Shown here: positions 38,213 to 47,872 of the stretch, piece by piece
Layout of the letters: each line of letters starts with the position of its first letter
Numbering within the stretch: the first letter of the stretch is position 1
Origin: Pedobacter steynii
GTDB lineage: Bacteria > Bacteroidota > Bacteroidia > Sphingobacteriales > Sphingobacteriaceae
Direction of reading: 5' to 3'
NCBI RefSeq assembly: GCF_900103665.1
Contig: NZ_FNGY01000016.1
Location: 93,932-157,931 of the forward strand
Length of the DNA: 64,000 bases
Notes under the pieces: generated by a model
Database searches by the model: none
What the model saw: only the letters and a program-made list of their open reading frames with translations
What the model was told of the DNA's origin: nothing
Position numbers and translations under genes: made by a program

Positions 38213-39172
38213 ATGAGAATAACATCATCCCTACTATTAATCCTTACTTTTTTCGTACTCACAGGGCAGGCACAGAAATCCAGCATTGCCATTACCCGTC
38301 ATTTCAGTGGAAAAATTGACAAGTACCCTATCGAAATGACGATTACCAGCTATCCTGGTAAAGATTCCATCAGCGGAAGCTATCACTACACCAAAAGTGG
38401 CAGTAACAATGCGATAAATTTAAAAGGAACCTTAAACAACAACACCCTAACCCTCACTGAATTCAATTACACGGTAAAGAACAAGGAACTGATCACGAAC
38501 ATCACCGGCTACCTCAACCTGGAAATGTCCGAAAACTGGGGATTAAGCGGTGTATGGGCAAATGCTAAAGCAGATAAAAAACTAGCAGCTTCTTTAACTT
38601 GTCTGGAGAACAAACATGCCTATAATCCGGTAAAAAACCGGTACAAATTCTTACAATATACCATCGACAAATCAACCGTCAACTACCCTGGTTGGAAAAT
38701 TGACAAGATAAAAGGGCTGGATATATTTAATGAAAAAGGAAGTTTGATCCAATCCTTAAAAGGCTTTGATGAATACATTTACGATAGAACTGCCGAAGTA
38801 GAACTTGAAGACTTAAATTTCGACGGCTTGCTGGATCTAAAGATTCAGACCTACCTGCCGGAACAAACAAAAGGAGATATCGCTTACTTGTATTACCTCT
38901 ACCATCCTGTTCAAAAGAAATACATCCGCAGTCCGGAACTCGAAGACCTGGAAGTTTTAAGTTTTGATGCTAAAAATAAGCTCATCCTGAAAAACTATGC
39001 GGATGGAAGTGGCAATGAATCTACACACACGTATCAATGGCTGGATGGTAAGTTCTACCTCGTAAAAAAAGAAATCAATTATGAAAACGACGATGCCACC
39101 TATTACGAAGCGTACAAAATCATCAATAAGAAATCAGTAAAGGTCAAATCCTACAAATCTAAGGGTCAATAA
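38213..39172 (+). CDS. Secreted protein of unknown function
   Basis: 319 residues with a signal peptide (1-20, ...LTGQAQ). The first part is a beta-rich repeat of about 130 residues ('HFSGKIDKYPIEMTITSYPGKDSISGSYHY'). The second contains 'VELEDLNFDGLLDLKIQTY', a calcium-loop-like DxNxDGxxD motif seen in FG-GAP/XAC2610-type proteins. Probably a periplasmic or surface beta-protein. It is transcribed alone. Confidence 0.72.
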   Translation: MRITSSLLLILTFFVLTGQAQKSSIAITRHFSGKIDKYPIEMTITSYPGKDSISGSYHYTKSGSNNAINLKGTLNNNTLTLTEFNYTVKNKELITNITGYLNLEMSENWGLSGVWANAKADKKLAASLTCLENKHAYNPVKNRYKFLQYTIDKSTVNYPGWKIDKIKGLDIFNEKGSLIQSLKGFDEYIYDRTAEVELEDLNFDGLLDLKIQTYLPEQTKGDIAYLYYLYHPVQKKYIRSPELEDLEVLSFDAKNKLILKNYADGSGNESTHTYQWLDGKFYLVKKEINYENDDATYYEAYKIINKKSVKVKSYKSKGQ

Positions 39173-39237
39173 CTAAAGTAACTATACCAATTTACGATAA
39201 GAAAGAAAACTCAAGGCAATTGAGAAATAAAGATCTG

Positions 39238-39282
39238 TTGATGTACTCATAAACAATCAATCGTTGTTTATGAGTACATCAA
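39238..39282. terminator. Perfect 19-bp inverted repeat between convergent genes
   Basis: Arms 39238-39256 and 39264-39282 are perfect reverse complements around a 7-nt loop (TCAATCG). It lies midway between the convergent genes ending at 39172 and 39332, so a bidirectional terminator is the simplest reading. The stem is AT-rich and lacks T tracts, so an inserted repeat element is an alternative. Confidence 0.55.
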
Positions 39283-39331
39283 TAGAAAACTTCAAATCCT
39301 TCGATTTGCACCGTTTACCTGCATTAAAGAA

Positions 39332-41467
39332 TTATTTAACGTCGGTATAAATAAATCTTTGATTGCCCTCGGAGTCGAAGATAAAAGGAAATTCTTCTTT
39401 TCCTCTGCTTAAATTTTTAAGCCAATATAATTTATTTTTGTACATTTTTGGAAAAAGCAAATAATTATACTGCGCTACTTTGGTTTCTATTTCTTTCCAT
39501 TCATTAAGCTCGAAATTTAATAGTTGATAACTATCACCAGGAGTAATCCCATTATCAGCGTTTAACGGCGCAAACCGTATGTGTGTAATCACCTGTGGTT
39601 CGGACAATCGCATCGTAACGCTTGGGTATGCACTGGGGGCTGTTCCCATTTTCCCATCGTACTCCGGATAATTCTTTCTTTTCTCATAGTCGCTTTCTAT
39701 CAGCCGGATCAATGTCGTGTCCCCTCTGCTGGTATCCGCCGATTTAAAAACCGGTAAAGCTGCTGGCATCATTACATTAGTATAATTATATAGCTTTTTT
39801 GTTAAGAACTGTATTTCGGCTATTGTAAATGAATGATTAGTTCTTGGCGCTTCTACTTTATAAAATTTATATGGTTTTGTGTTGTTTAATGTAATGTCCT
39901 GCAGATAAGGTTGTGGTTCAAAGTCTAAAGTATATAAAGTATCGCAAGGTGTAAATTTGGCATTATTTGAGGCCAAAACAACGGCACCGATTAATTTTTT
40001 TGCCAGAGCTATCATTTTATCCTTCCTCGGAAATTTCCTGGTCACCACTGCATCGATGCGGTTTGCTTCCTTATCCTTTGATGCAAACTTTCTTACAATT
40101 CGCTTGTTCCGGTTTGTACTGTCTATGTTCAGGATAAAAACATCTCCAAATGGGATTAATCCATCATCTTCATCGTAATAAACAGGAAAATATAGCCGAC
40201 CAGGGATTACATTTTCAAAAAGCACTTTACTTTTTTTACTGTTGATAATACCCCATGTTACGGGCAAAATATCAGTAGCTCCACTGTTAAAGGTGGCTAA
40301 ATAAGCCAATTTGTTATTTGTTTTCTTTTTGAATGGCAATGTTAACGACGTAGTTTGAATTCTTAGCGCTGTTTCATCTTTTATAAAAGGGCTCGATAAG
40401 TTTTCAGGTATCGTTTCCTTGTCATTTTTCAAGCTATAAGGATTGGCCTGTTGCACCGCATAATTTAAGGTATACAAATTCATCCAACCGTCGTATTTTT
40501 CATAGGGCATATCCATTATTTCCGGAACTCTGTCCAGATTACCAGAGGCAAACATAGCATAATGTCCAAATTGAGTTGGTATGGCGCAGGAAGAGTGCTT
40601 ACCTTGTAACATTTTATAAGCGATATTATAATTTGCTGTGGTGGGTATCCCCATAGCATTAAGCACCCTCGAATCGAAACTGGTGATATCAAAACAATCG
40701 AAGTCGGGAATCCCATTAAAAAAAAACTCTTCGAACCCCATTCTTGTACTTAAAGGGTATCTCCCTAATAATTTCTTAAAATTATCTATGGTAACGTTGT
40801 AATATTGTATCACCTCAGACATATTACTTTCGGTTACATCCGGTAAATATTTTGAAAAAAATAGATAAAGCTCTTTTCCCGGTTTTCTGACATTCCTACC
40901 TCTGACCCTTTGAATGCCTATGGTATTTTCACAAAAATCAGTAAAGGCCAGCTGCCTGACAAAGACTGAATTTTCGCGCAGCCAAAAAGCGTGATCGATT
41001 TGTTGAATAAGAAAATCGGCACTTAAATGTTCAACTGCAGGTAAATTATTGTCCTTTTCCCTTTCATTGAAATGAGTAGTATCGATTATACTTCTCATGT
41101 ATTTGTTTGTCCGGGCCAAGCTATCCGTTAATGCTTTTGATGTTAAAAAATCCAGACTTTTGTCTTTCACCATCCGGTAGTATATAGAGTCCGCAATCTT
41201 CAATATGTTAATAATTGCAGCATCATCCCCCGTGCTGTTTTCTACAGAGGTATGTCCTGGCAAATTAGCGATTAGAAAACCTGCCGCTTTATAATGCATA
41301 CTATCTCTAAAATTATCAGTCCCATAATGTTGCATTACTTTTTCTAATGCTGCGCGATTATTCCCGGCCTGTGCCAACGCCTCTTCTACAGCTTTTGGAG
41401 AGGCTAAATTTTGCGCCATTAAAAAATGAACGCAACATAAAAAAATCAATGTAAAAATTAATCTCAT
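39332..41467 (-). CDS. Secreted transglutaminase-like protein with C-terminal discoidin-like domain
   Basis: 711 residues with a signal peptide (1-18, ...FLMAQ). A transglutaminase core is suggested by 'DFDCFDITSFDSRVLNAMGIPTTANY' (C258) and 'QFGHYAMF' (H302), which match the Cys and His of the family in order and spacing. The C-terminal region from about 540 ('PYKFYKVEAPRTNHSFTIAEIQFLTK', 'HIRFAPLNADNGITPGDSYQL') resembles an F5/8-type carbohydrate-binding domain. It would act on the cell surface or in the periplasm. Last gene of the AT-rich DUF6520 run, 45 bp after the receptor gene. Bond-forming versus hydrolytic activity cannot be told. Confidence 0.65.
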   Translation of the reverse strand: MRLIFTLIFLCCVHFLMAQNLASPKAVEEALAQAGNNRAALEKVMQHYGTDNFRDSMHYKAAGFLIANLPGHTSVENSTGDDAAIINILKIADSIYYRMVKDKSLDFLTSKALTDSLARTNKYMRSIIDTTHFNEREKDNNLPAVEHLSADFLIQQIDHAFWLRENSVFVRQLAFTDFCENTIGIQRVRGRNVRKPGKELYLFFSKYLPDVTESNMSEVIQYYNVTIDNFKKLLGRYPLSTRMGFEEFFFNGIPDFDCFDITSFDSRVLNAMGIPTTANYNIAYKMLQGKHSSCAIPTQFGHYAMFASGNLDRVPEIMDMPYEKYDGWMNLYTLNYAVQQANPYSLKNDKETIPENLSSPFIKDETALRIQTTSLTLPFKKKTNNKLAYLATFNSGATDILPVTWGIINSKKSKVLFENVIPGRLYFPVYYDEDDGLIPFGDVFILNIDSTNRNKRIVRKFASKDKEANRIDAVVTRKFPRKDKMIALAKKLIGAVVLASNNAKFTPCDTLYTLDFEPQPYLQDITLNNTKPYKFYKVEAPRTNHSFTIAEIQFLTKKLYNYTNVMMPAALPVFKSADTSRGDTTLIRLIESDYEKRKNYPEYDGKMGTAPSAYPSVTMRLSEPQVITHIRFAPLNADNGITPGDSYQLLNFELNEWKEIETKVAQYNYLLFPKMYKNKLYWLKNLSRGKEEFPFIFDSEGNQRFIYTDVK

Positions 41468-41512
41468 TTTATTATTCTTTATTAAAACGGTTACTTCCTG
41501 AATTTACGCTAC

Positions 41513-44353
41513 TCATTTCTTATTGCTTTTTCCGAATTTTCGGGGATAGTACGACATTCCGAAAATAAAATATTGCTGCAATACATTTTGAGTACCCAGT
41601 GTAATTAAACCTCCCCTATTTCCACTAATTATTGAGGTATTTTGGTGTAAGATATCCAACGCAGAAAATTTCATCTCCAAATTATCCCCCTTCAGCAGTC
41701 GATAAGTTAGACTTGCATTCCAAATATTATAGTTTATATCCTTCGAGCCCGTTGCCCTTGTTGTAGAAAACGAAATATTGCTGTTTATTCTTAACTTTTT
41801 GACCGGATTGTAACTAAAGCTTAAAGAGGAAGACAAATAAGTATTATTAAAATTATCCCTTTCATAATCAGACTGGTAATTGAGGGTCTTAACGAACTGT
41901 TGCTTTGCTTCTATAGCCAAATTCGCTTTATAGGTATAGTTGATACTTAAACCATTATTAAAATAATTGGTAGTCCAGATATTTCTGATACTATTTATAA
42001 TTGTTGGGATTTGGGCGTAGTTATATTCGGTATTAAAATTCAGCTGAACCTCACTAACCTTTAACTTTATAGCTTTGTTTATGGACCCGGATAATCCATA
42101 TGTATAGTTATCGCTATTATTTATTGCAAATATTGTCCGCACATTCTGGTCGTCTATTTGAGTATTATCTATGATATTGTTGTGGATTTTACTGTAGCTT
42201 GCACCAAGTTTATATTCGAAATTATCCTTTTTATCATTGTTATGCTTGAAATTAAAAGCCAGAGACTCCGTTCTTTCTTCGCGCAGATCTAAATTAACCC
42301 TACGCAAAAAATAAACATTCGCACTATCCGTAAGTGGGGCAATTTGCGAAATCTGCGGAATGCCTGTTTTATGCTCATAACTCAACGAAAATATTTTTCG
42401 ATAATCCCCATACTGATTGTCTGAATAGCTAACCTGGGCAGCAGGTAGAAAATTGGAATACAAACGATCAATATTTTGAAAACCCTTATCTGATTTGTTA
42501 TTTTGATAATAAAACTCCTGCTTTAGATCGAGCGAAAAACTCCATGTCCTATCGAATCTATTGGTTAAATTCTTATTTATAATCCGATTCAAACTAATTG
42601 CAGGACTGTATATTAAGGAGTTATATACCATATTATTAGTTAAATAAGTATTGCCAATCAGCTGGCGTGTTGATTTTTGATAATCATAAACTTTATTGTG
42701 ATTTTTAGTATTGCTTAAATTCAGGTCATTCCGTAAATCAATTTCAAACAATCCGAATTTCCTAACTCCAAAAATCAATTTAATAATCGCCGGTAAACTG
42801 AAATCGAAGTGCTGATTGATACCTTGAGAACGCTGATCATATTGACGGTTAAATAAACTGTTTTTTGAAGCGTCATTTATTGACCGAAAATCTGTCCTGG
42901 TCTCTCTACGATTCTCTTTTTCATTAATTTTCATTGAATAATTGAAAAAGAGACCCGAAAACCGCGTATCAACATCCCATAAGTTTGGCTGGAAGCTGAA
43001 ATTTGAATTAAATCCGTAGGACTTATTATTCTCGTTGTTGCTGTTCACATTATTGCTTGTACTTACAATTTGCTTATTATGGTCGGATGAAACACTAGAG
43101 CTGCTGCTATTTGACCTGGCATTGTTAAGGTTTATATTTTGCGAAAAATTAAAACTGTACCTTTCTCTTGCAAATTGATAACCGGTATTAAAGCGATGGC
43201 CAACATTATCCACATTGCTGTTATTTCTATTTTCTTCCAAAATATCACTTTTGCTTCCAGTAGCAGTCGTAGTTTGGCTGCTCCCTTCCTGCTGGATATG
43301 GTTGTTTTGGAGAAAATATTCACTCGTCAACATATTCTTGTTTTGTGTTTTGCTCGCTAAATCTCTAAAATCATATTTCAAGGTATATCCTGCAGAATTT
43401 GGCTGATTTATCCCTGATGTCCTGAAATCAGACATGTAATCGAGTTGGACGCCGATGCCTTTATAAGTACTATTGCGCAATAACGTATTTATATCTCCGG
43501 GGACCTTGTTAACATTGTTACTTGCGCCTACTAAAGACAATTCGAATTTTGGCGAAAACACATTAAAACTCAAATCTGACTCGAATTGTTTATTTGTTCC
43601 CAATCCTCCTCCAATCTTTCCGAAATAGCCGATGTCCATCCCCTTTTTTAGTTTCAAATTCATATTTAAACTGGAGTCCTGTAGATTTTTTGGGTTATCA
43701 ACGGTATTGTAAACCTGAATTTTTTCCAATGCATTTTTAGGAATATTTTCAATGGAAATTTTGGCATCTCCCCCCATAAATTCTCGTCCATTCACCAACA
43801 GGCTCTTTATTTCACGTCCATTTACAGTTATCCTGCCATCTCCCCACTGAGTGATGTTTGGGATCTTTTTCATTAAATCCTGAATAACGGCATTGCTGTC
43901 CAGCTTAAAAGCTGCGGCATTAAATTCCAGGGTGTCACCATTCATTTGCATTGGTGGGATGGTGATGACCACCTCTTCCAAATTATTTGATTTTTGATTT
44001 ACATAAATTGTTTTAAAATCGAGCGTCCTGGCGGACCTGCTTAATGAGAATTTTTTGCTAATCTGATCATAGCCGACATTGCTGATGACAAGTTTTAACC
44101 GGGTAGCAAGTGGCAAATCTTTAAAACTGAATTCACCTAGATTATTGCTGACCTGATAACTCAACAATTTGTCTTCATCTATCAGATAAACAGATATTGT
44201 CGTAGATTTCATCGCATGGTTATAAAGGCTATCCCGTATAACTCCATTAACTGTGCCCATCTCCTCCGCTTTTTTACTTTGCGCGAAACACTGTGTATGC
44301 AGGAAACAGGTAAAAACAAAAAAACAAGCAATCAAAAACCTTATCGTGTTCAA
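41513..44353 (-). CDS. Outer-membrane receptor-like beta-barrel (TonB-receptor relative)
   Basis: 946 residues: signal peptide (1-25), carboxypeptidase-regulatory-like Ig domain (about 32-115), plug domain ('VIQDLMKKIPNITQWGDGRITVNGREIKSLLVNGREFMGGD') and an Asn/Ser-rich barrel. The start appears to be TTG: TTGA overlaps the TGA stop of the upstream gene, and no ATG is available before the signal peptide. Probably passes a molecule through the outer membrane for this locus. Very Asn/Ile/Lys-rich, unlike the barrel at 18.3-20.7 kb. Confidence 0.8.
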   Translation of the reverse strand: MNTIRFLIACFFVFTCFLHTQCFAQSKKAEEMGTVNGVIRDSLYNHAMKSTTISVYLIDEDKLLSYQVSNNLGEFSFKDLPLATRLKLVISNVGYDQISKKFSLSRSARTLDFKTIYVNQKSNNLEEVVITIPPMQMNGDTLEFNAAAFKLDSNAVIQDLMKKIPNITQWGDGRITVNGREIKSLLVNGREFMGGDAKISIENIPKNALEKIQVYNTVDNPKNLQDSSLNMNLKLKKGMDIGYFGKIGGGLGTNKQFESDLSFNVFSPKFELSLVGASNNVNKVPGDINTLLRNSTYKGIGVQLDYMSDFRTSGINQPNSAGYTLKYDFRDLASKTQNKNMLTSEYFLQNNHIQQEGSSQTTTATGSKSDILEENRNNSNVDNVGHRFNTGYQFARERYSFNFSQNINLNNARSNSSSSSVSSDHNKQIVSTSNNVNSNNENNKSYGFNSNFSFQPNLWDVDTRFSGLFFNYSMKINEKENRRETRTDFRSINDASKNSLFNRQYDQRSQGINQHFDFSLPAIIKLIFGVRKFGLFEIDLRNDLNLSNTKNHNKVYDYQKSTRQLIGNTYLTNNMVYNSLIYSPAISLNRIINKNLTNRFDRTWSFSLDLKQEFYYQNNKSDKGFQNIDRLYSNFLPAAQVSYSDNQYGDYRKIFSLSYEHKTGIPQISQIAPLTDSANVYFLRRVNLDLREERTESLAFNFKHNNDKKDNFEYKLGASYSKIHNNIIDNTQIDDQNVRTIFAINNSDNYTYGLSGSINKAIKLKVSEVQLNFNTEYNYAQIPTIINSIRNIWTTNYFNNGLSINYTYKANLAIEAKQQFVKTLNYQSDYERDNFNNTYLSSSLSFSYNPVKKLRINSNISFSTTRATGSKDINYNIWNASLTYRLLKGDNLEMKFSALDILHQNTSIISGNRGGLITLGTQNVLQQYFIFGMSYYPRKFGKSNKK

Positions 44354-45597
44354 TGCTTAGGAGTTAATTTAATGATAACAGGATTGTCCTTTTTGTTCCC
44401 TTTATTGAAATAATTTTGCATCACTTCAGGATACTTGTAGTTCTTCTTTTTTTCCTGATTATAATAAGAAAACAATTCTAACGAAGACAATGATGCATAA
44501 AGGTGCTTTCCGTCAAACTTTTTGAAATCATTATCCCATCCTCCGATGATTGGGAGATGATGAGAAAGGCTATCCGGGTCTAGTCTGTTTAGTGAGATTA
44601 GATGATCATTTTTCAGATCATAAACAAAGGAACCGTTTCTCCTGATATAAGAACTTAGCGAACCACATTTGAAATATAAAAAATCACCAATTTTAAAAGT
44701 ATAGCCAACGCCATATATATTTTCTACATTTTTGAAGAAGTGATTAATTTTCTTTCCAAAATAAACCTTGTTTGTATTAAAATCTTTAGGAATCGTATTT
44801 TTGGCGGGAAATATCAATTCATATGCCGCTGATATTCCCTCACTATCTATCCGATAAATATTGTAATCATAATACCTTACCGCATGTAAGATATCCGGGC
44901 TGTCAGTTTCAATAAAACTAGGTCCACCTACGGCAAGATCACCAGACTTACTGTATTTTCCGGTATCAATTTCAAAATATTTGGCAGATGTTTTTCCATC
45001 TTTTATTAGCGCATATTGGTAAAGTGACTTATCTTTTCCTTTTGAATCCTGATAATAACTAACAACTTTTGTATCCCCATTAAAATTATAAAACTGCGAA
45101 GCTCTATGCTTTTGTTTCTCCTCTATGGTCTCTTTTATTCTTTTCGCATTTGTATCAAACGCATACAATTTACCGGCAATATATACCTGTATGATGCAAT
45201 CCGAGCCGGTTTTTTTTAAACTGAGGCCATACACATCAAGGGTTTCTGAATTTAATCTTACTCCTTCCACAACTTTCCCAAGCTCAATTTTCACCTTGAA
45301 TTTTCCGCTTTTTTCAAAGATCAGGATACACTTCGTATCATTATCATATATGATATAGTTATCTTCTGAAACTTCCAATTGTGTGATATCTCCAAACAAA
45401 CTTTCCTTTGTAGTTTCCAGTGGAACGTAGCTGATCTCGGTAAACACCTGCAACATACTTCCTCCATTGGCAGCACTCGGATCAATCCGGAGCGTTCGCA
45501 CATTTGACTTGTTTACAGTATTTTCCTGCGCAAAGGTCCTCACGCTAAATAAGGTTGTCGTTAAAAATAACGACAGATAAAAAAAAGGTTTATTCAT
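44350..45597 (-). CDS. 6-bladed beta-propeller protein
   Basis: 415 residues with a signal peptide (1-23, ...VRTFAQ). 'VFTEISYVPLETTKESLFGDITQLEVSEDNYIIYDNDTKCILIFEKSGKF' is the characteristic start of the Bacteroidota 6-bladed beta-propeller family (PF17170). Such proteins sit beside small secreted peptides of NVEALA type in Bacteroides; here the peptides are DUF6520-like. No lipobox, so it is probably periplasmic or secreted. Coupled to the barrel by a 4-bp overlap. Confidence 0.82.
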   Translation of the reverse strand: MNKPFFYLSLFLTTTLFSVRTFAQENTVNKSNVRTLRIDPSAANGGSMLQVFTEISYVPLETTKESLFGDITQLEVSEDNYIIYDNDTKCILIFEKSGKFKVKIELGKVVEGVRLNSETLDVYGLSLKKTGSDCIIQVYIAGKLYAFDTNAKRIKETIEEKQKHRASQFYNFNGDTKVVSYYQDSKGKDKSLYQYALIKDGKTSAKYFEIDTGKYSKSGDLAVGGPSFIETDSPDILHAVRYYDYNIYRIDSEGISAAYELIFPAKNTIPKDFNTNKVYFGKKINHFFKNVENIYGVGYTFKIGDFLYFKCGSLSSYIRRNGSFVYDLKNDHLISLNRLDPDSLSHHLPIIGGWDNDFKKFDGKHLYASLSSLELFSYYNQEKKKNYKYPEVMQNYFNKGNKKDNPVIIKLTPKH

Positions 45598-45656
45598 AAT
45601 TGTTCAATAAGTACCGCAAGCACGATTTTATTTTTTATTTACTACAAATTTTAATA

Positions 45657-47432
45657 CTACCTGGTAGAGGGCAAATGTCTGTTGATCTCTACAATTTCAT
45701 TTTTGATCAACACAACGTCACCAGACAAAATCTTAACTGGCATATGCAAAGTGAAATTCGCCAGTTGTTTTGCTTTGTCTACGCGCTGCACTTTTTGGTA
45801 TAGTTTAATTAATTCAAGTCGGTAGCTGAACCTTGAAGGAAGATAATTGACCAGCCATTCAAAATACTTAATCGCCTTGGAATATTGTTTTTGCTCGATA
45901 TATAAATAGGCTAAAATTTCAATGGATTCTCTGGAGATAAATTTCTTTTTAGACTTTTCTAAAATTTTAATCGCTGAATCCACATCAGAATTATGCTCAT
46001 ATAGATAATTTCCATAATCAGCCAGGAATTTACCATCGTTTTTTAGATTTGAATACACATAAGTATATCCGTTATTATCTTGTACCGTTGTATCCATATC
46101 TTTTTTGATATTGACCCATTGACGGACTGCATCGTATTTTGGATATAAAAATAAAATTGTAAGCGCAGATGATATAAAAATTGTGGTCTTTAAGTAAATA
46201 CCACTTTTTGTCAACACCGCTGAAAGATTATTTTGTAAAATGGCATCTGATAATGCTAAATAAAAAATTAAGATTAATAAAACACCATTGATATGCAAAG
46301 TATAGTAAGTAAGGGCGCAGCAAAATATAATTAATAAACCTTTTCGAATTCCTTTAAGTAAGTCGCTATTCACAACTGCTGTTTTTCGAAGAAAACGACT
46401 GAACAAATAAATCAGAAACACAAAAAGCAAGCCTCCAATCGAAATAAACAATTGGATAAATTCATTAAAAATTACATACGTTTCTCCCGCATTCAGAAAA
46501 AAGGCCAGGCCCGGATCTGAGTTATTCTTGAAAAAATCTGATTGCCACTGTGGATAATTCCAAGTGAAATTCCCCAAACCCAGCCCCCAAAAAACATAGT
46601 CTGAAGCATTCAAAAAGGCAATTTTTATCATTAAAAGTCTTCCCAACGAAGATCCGGTCTTAAGATAAAACAGGTAATAAACGATAAAGCCAGAAGCTAT
46701 TATAGCAGTAGCCAGCGAGATGATCTTAATATAAAGGCGCTGTGTTCGAAGCCAATAAAAGATCAGGGGAAGACCATAAGCCAAAAATATCGAGATTAAT
46801 GCCGTTCTGGATTTTAAGAATAGTACAATACCGGATACAATCAGCAGATATACTCCAAAAGATAGGTATAAATACACCCCTTTCAGATTTCTTTTCATTA
46901 CACAATAACATAACGGTATAAAAATAATGCTATATATTGCATACACGCCTGTATTTCTTAAACCACCTTCCAGGTTTATACTTCGAGTGGTTAGCAGGTT
47001 AAAAGAGGTAAACAAGATTTGGGTGATGTATATAAAAAAAATAATATACATCAGCAATACCAGTTTATCCGTATGAATAGATCTCAGCAGGAAAAACATT
47101 AAACCAAAAGAAGCAATTGTACCGGCATACTCATTGCCATTATAGACCCAATATATTTGTCCACCCAATAGCATCATCACCAACATATCAGAATTGCGAA
47201 TGCCTGCCTGGCTGTCCAGCAAAAGGAAAAGCGACCAAAAGGAGGTTGCAACCGCACTGAACAATGCTATAGTATAATAACCATGCTCATATATTTCAAA
47301 ATTAAACGCAAATTGGAAAGAGGTTAATGCGTATATGAATAGCGTCACGAAAAATATGATGACCACCCCCTCTCTTGCCAGCTTAAAGGAATTTACCTTC
47401 AAACCAGATGATCTTATTGATAAATCCATCAT
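45657..47432 (-). CDS. O-antigen-ligase-like (Wzy_C) membrane protein with C-terminal TPRs
   Basis: 591 residues with about 12 TM segments in the first 435 and a soluble tail. The Wzy_C landmarks are 'GIVLFLKSRTALISIF' and 'YVFWGLGLGNFTWNYPQWQ', the second being the GxGxGN periplasmic loop. The tail has TPR-like units ('ESIEILAYLYIEQKQYSKAIKYFEWLVNYLP'). Family members ligate glycans to lipid A or to proteins. In this setting glycosylation of a secreted peptide is a possibility, but it is inference. Confidence 0.75.
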   Translation of the reverse strand: MMDLSIRSSGLKVNSFKLAREGVVIIFFVTLFIYALTSFQFAFNFEIYEHGYYTIALFSAVATSFWSLFLLLDSQAGIRNSDMLVMMLLGGQIYWVYNGNEYAGTIASFGLMFFLLRSIHTDKLVLLMYIIFFIYITQILFTSFNLLTTRSINLEGGLRNTGVYAIYSIIFIPLCYCVMKRNLKGVYLYLSFGVYLLIVSGIVLFLKSRTALISIFLAYGLPLIFYWLRTQRLYIKIISLATAIIASGFIVYYLFYLKTGSSLGRLLMIKIAFLNASDYVFWGLGLGNFTWNYPQWQSDFFKNNSDPGLAFFLNAGETYVIFNEFIQLFISIGGLLFVFLIYLFSRFLRKTAVVNSDLLKGIRKGLLIIFCCALTYYTLHINGVLLILIFYLALSDAILQNNLSAVLTKSGIYLKTTIFISSALTILFLYPKYDAVRQWVNIKKDMDTTVQDNNGYTYVYSNLKNDGKFLADYGNYLYEHNSDVDSAIKILEKSKKKFISRESIEILAYLYIEQKQYSKAIKYFEWLVNYLPSRFSYRLELIKLYQKVQRVDKAKQLANFTLHMPVKILSGDVVLIKNEIVEINRHLPSTR

Positions 47433-47443
47433 TCAAATATTTC

Positions 47444-47872
47444 TCATTCCACTTCTGTAAAAAAACTATAAAGCATAAAAGATATTGCCATAAAAAACAG
47501 GTTAAAATAGATATGCTGATTCCAGGACAAAACTTCTAACAACCCACCGCAAGTACATGGTAAATAAGGACTTAATGTCATCATCATTATGATATATCCG
47601 GTAAACATAAACAACAGCAAAAAAGACAGGAGATAACCTAGTTTTGTAGTTCTATTGGAAAACAACAATATTGGAATCAAAAATTCAATCGCTATCACTA
47701 TAATTGCGATATAGGACGTATACGTATTTGCAAAAAAGGGCGACTTATCCAGATTGTTCACAAACAATTCGAACTTATTTGCCTTTGAAAAAGCAGAATA
47801 TAAAAATAGTATGAAAATTAAATAGTGACCAAGTAGCAAAACATACTTTCTGCTTTTATAAGCTAAAATCAT
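47444..47872 (-). CDS. MauE/DoxX-family redox-associated membrane protein
   Basis: 142 residues with four TM segments, including 'FANTYTSYIAIIVIAIEFLIPILLF' and 'TGYIIMMMTLSPYLPCTCGG'. The 'PCTCGG' Cys pair before the last TM helix matches MauE/DoxX proteins linked to disulfide formation in the periplasm. The two Cys in the adjacent DUF6520 peptides make a disulfide role attractive. It overlaps the preceding gene's 3' end by 17 bp. Confidence 0.75.
   Translation of the reverse strand: MILAYKSRKYVLLLGHYLIFILFLYSAFSKANKFELFVNNLDKSPFFANTYTSYIAIIVIAIEFLIPILLFSNRTTKLGYLLSFLLLFMFTGYIIMMMTLSPYLPCTCGGLLEVLSWNQHIYFNLFFMAISFMLYSFFTEVE

Noticed and set aside
39252..39265. 14-nt match (aacaatcaatcgtt) between the inverted repeat at 39.25 kb and 50648-50661
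   Set aside because: A match of this length is expected by chance in a window of this size.
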